Source: Rhizobium leguminosarum bv. trifolii WSM2297 (GTDB lineage: Bacteria; Pseudomonadota; Alphaproteobacteria; Rhizobiales; Rhizobiaceae). Taken from it: a stretch of DNA of 64,000 nt. Below the pieces are notes generated by a model. It saw nothing but the letters and a program-made list of their open reading frames with translations. It was not told the DNA's origin and did not search any database. The position numbers and the translations under genes were made by a program. Positions 63,833-64,000 of the stretch are shown here, piece by piece. The stretch is from assembly GCF_000271845.1 (NCBI RefSeq), contig NZ_JH719395.1, positions 1,918,146 through 1,982,145 of the forward strand. Direction: 5' to 3'. The first letter of the stretch is position 1. Each line of letters opens with the position of its first letter.

Positions 63833-64000
63833 TCAGCCAAGCTTCCCGGCCGGCGAAAAGGCGCTCATCGCTCCGGTGAAGGGTTTCGGCAGCGGCGAGG
63901 CATAGGAACCGCGCTTGCTGGTGGAAAGCCCGAGCGAGACCAGCGCCTCGGCTTGCTTGACGGCGGCCGCAACACCGTCGACGACAGGAACCCCATAGAT
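63833..64000 (-). CDS. Asp/Glu/hydantoin racemase family protein, C-terminal end only
   Basis: Fifty-five residues and a TGA stop are visible before the right edge cuts the gene. The opening IYGVPVVDGVAAAVKQAEAL and the later LGLSTSKRGSYASPLPKP match the C-terminal region of Asp/Glu/hydantoin-racemase proteins. The catalytic cysteines cannot be seen fully, and the activity is unassigned. It is upstream of and coupled with the flavin reductase gene. Confidence 0.75.
   Translation of the reverse strand: MYGVPVVDGVAAAVKQAEALVSLGLSTSKRGSYASPLPKPFTGAMSAFSPAGKLG

Noticed and set aside
1..64000. CRISPR arrays, tRNA genes, prophage or transposase genes
   Set aside because: Reading both strands I found no regular spacer-repeat array, no T-loop plus acceptor pattern of a tRNA, and no integrase, transposase or phage structural motif.

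Overview
The window looks like chromosomal DNA of a Rhizobium-type alphaproteobacterium (R. etli / R. leguminosarum group). The reasons are high GC content with strong third-position GC, a dcw cluster led by mraZ, the betaine-lipid genes btaA and btaB, a pyrophosphate-dependent phosphofructokinase, an ArsR-methyltransferase fusion regulator next to metF, and several intergenic palindromes of the kind scattered through rhizobial genomes. I saw no tRNA, CRISPR array, prophage or insertion sequence with a transposase. The species assignment is inference from gene content, not from a search.

Layout. 1-5 kb: the division and cell-wall operon mraZ-rsmH-ftsL-ftsI-murE on the minus strand, with murE cut by the left edge. 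A probable MraZ operator lies upstream. 5.3-5.7 kb: RNase P RNA (rnpB), minus strand. 5.7-8.1 kb: two tandem FAD-dependent oxidoreductase paralogues, the downstream one frameshifted. 8-20 kb: a run of envelope genes (two SLT transglycosylases, an amidase, an MltB-type transglycosylase, a GH25 lysozyme lipoprotein and a beta-lactamase-fold hydrolase). Mixed with these are a DjlA-like protein, PPi-phosphofructokinase, a LysE-type exporter and btaAB. A MITE-like element with 34-bp perfect inverted ends sits at 12.9-13.2 kb. 20-27 kb: a DMT exporter, a 25-residue hydrophobic protein, metF with its SahR-type regulator, ettA, an RNase T2 and an alpha/beta hydrolase. 27-35 kb: an operon of a DMT permease, a CaiB/BaiF CoA-transferase and a ThDP enzyme; then RidA, a DUF442 protein, a DUF4432 protein, an L,D-transpeptidase and an orphan ParA.

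35-43 kb looks like an amine or amino-acid catabolic region: iron alcohol dehydrogenase, aldehyde dehydrogenase, a glutamine-synthetase-like ligase, an APC permease, an N-formylglutamate amidohydrolase-type protein and a divergent RpiR regulator. 43-48.5 kb: a four-gene ABC importer followed by a convergent proline-racemase-superfamily enzyme with a Ser/Cys active-site pair. 49-56.5 kb: a CUT1 sugar ABC importer with a Gfo/Idh/MocA dehydrogenase, and divergently a BadF-type sugar kinase plus a GntR/UTRA regulator, most consistent with amino-sugar uptake. 56.5-57.1 kb: a VapBC-like toxin-antitoxin pair. 57.3-61.1 kb: cobalamin-dependent metH. 61.3-64 kb: an AGE-family epimerase, a UPF0303 protein, a flavin reductase and the C-terminal end of an Asp/Glu/hydantoin racemase at the right edge.

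The clearest cross-window link is regulatory. The same perfect palindrome, ATAAAGATATCTTTAT, lies just upstream of the ArsR-methyltransferase gene (with metF behind it) and again upstream of metH 37.6 kb away. This points to a methionine/SAH-cycle regulon controlled by the regulator encoded here. I found no obviously undescribed multi-gene system. The most open-ended items are the CoA-transferase/ThDP operon, the amine-catabolic region, the inverted-repeat element that supplies a gene's stop codon, and the 25-residue membrane peptide.
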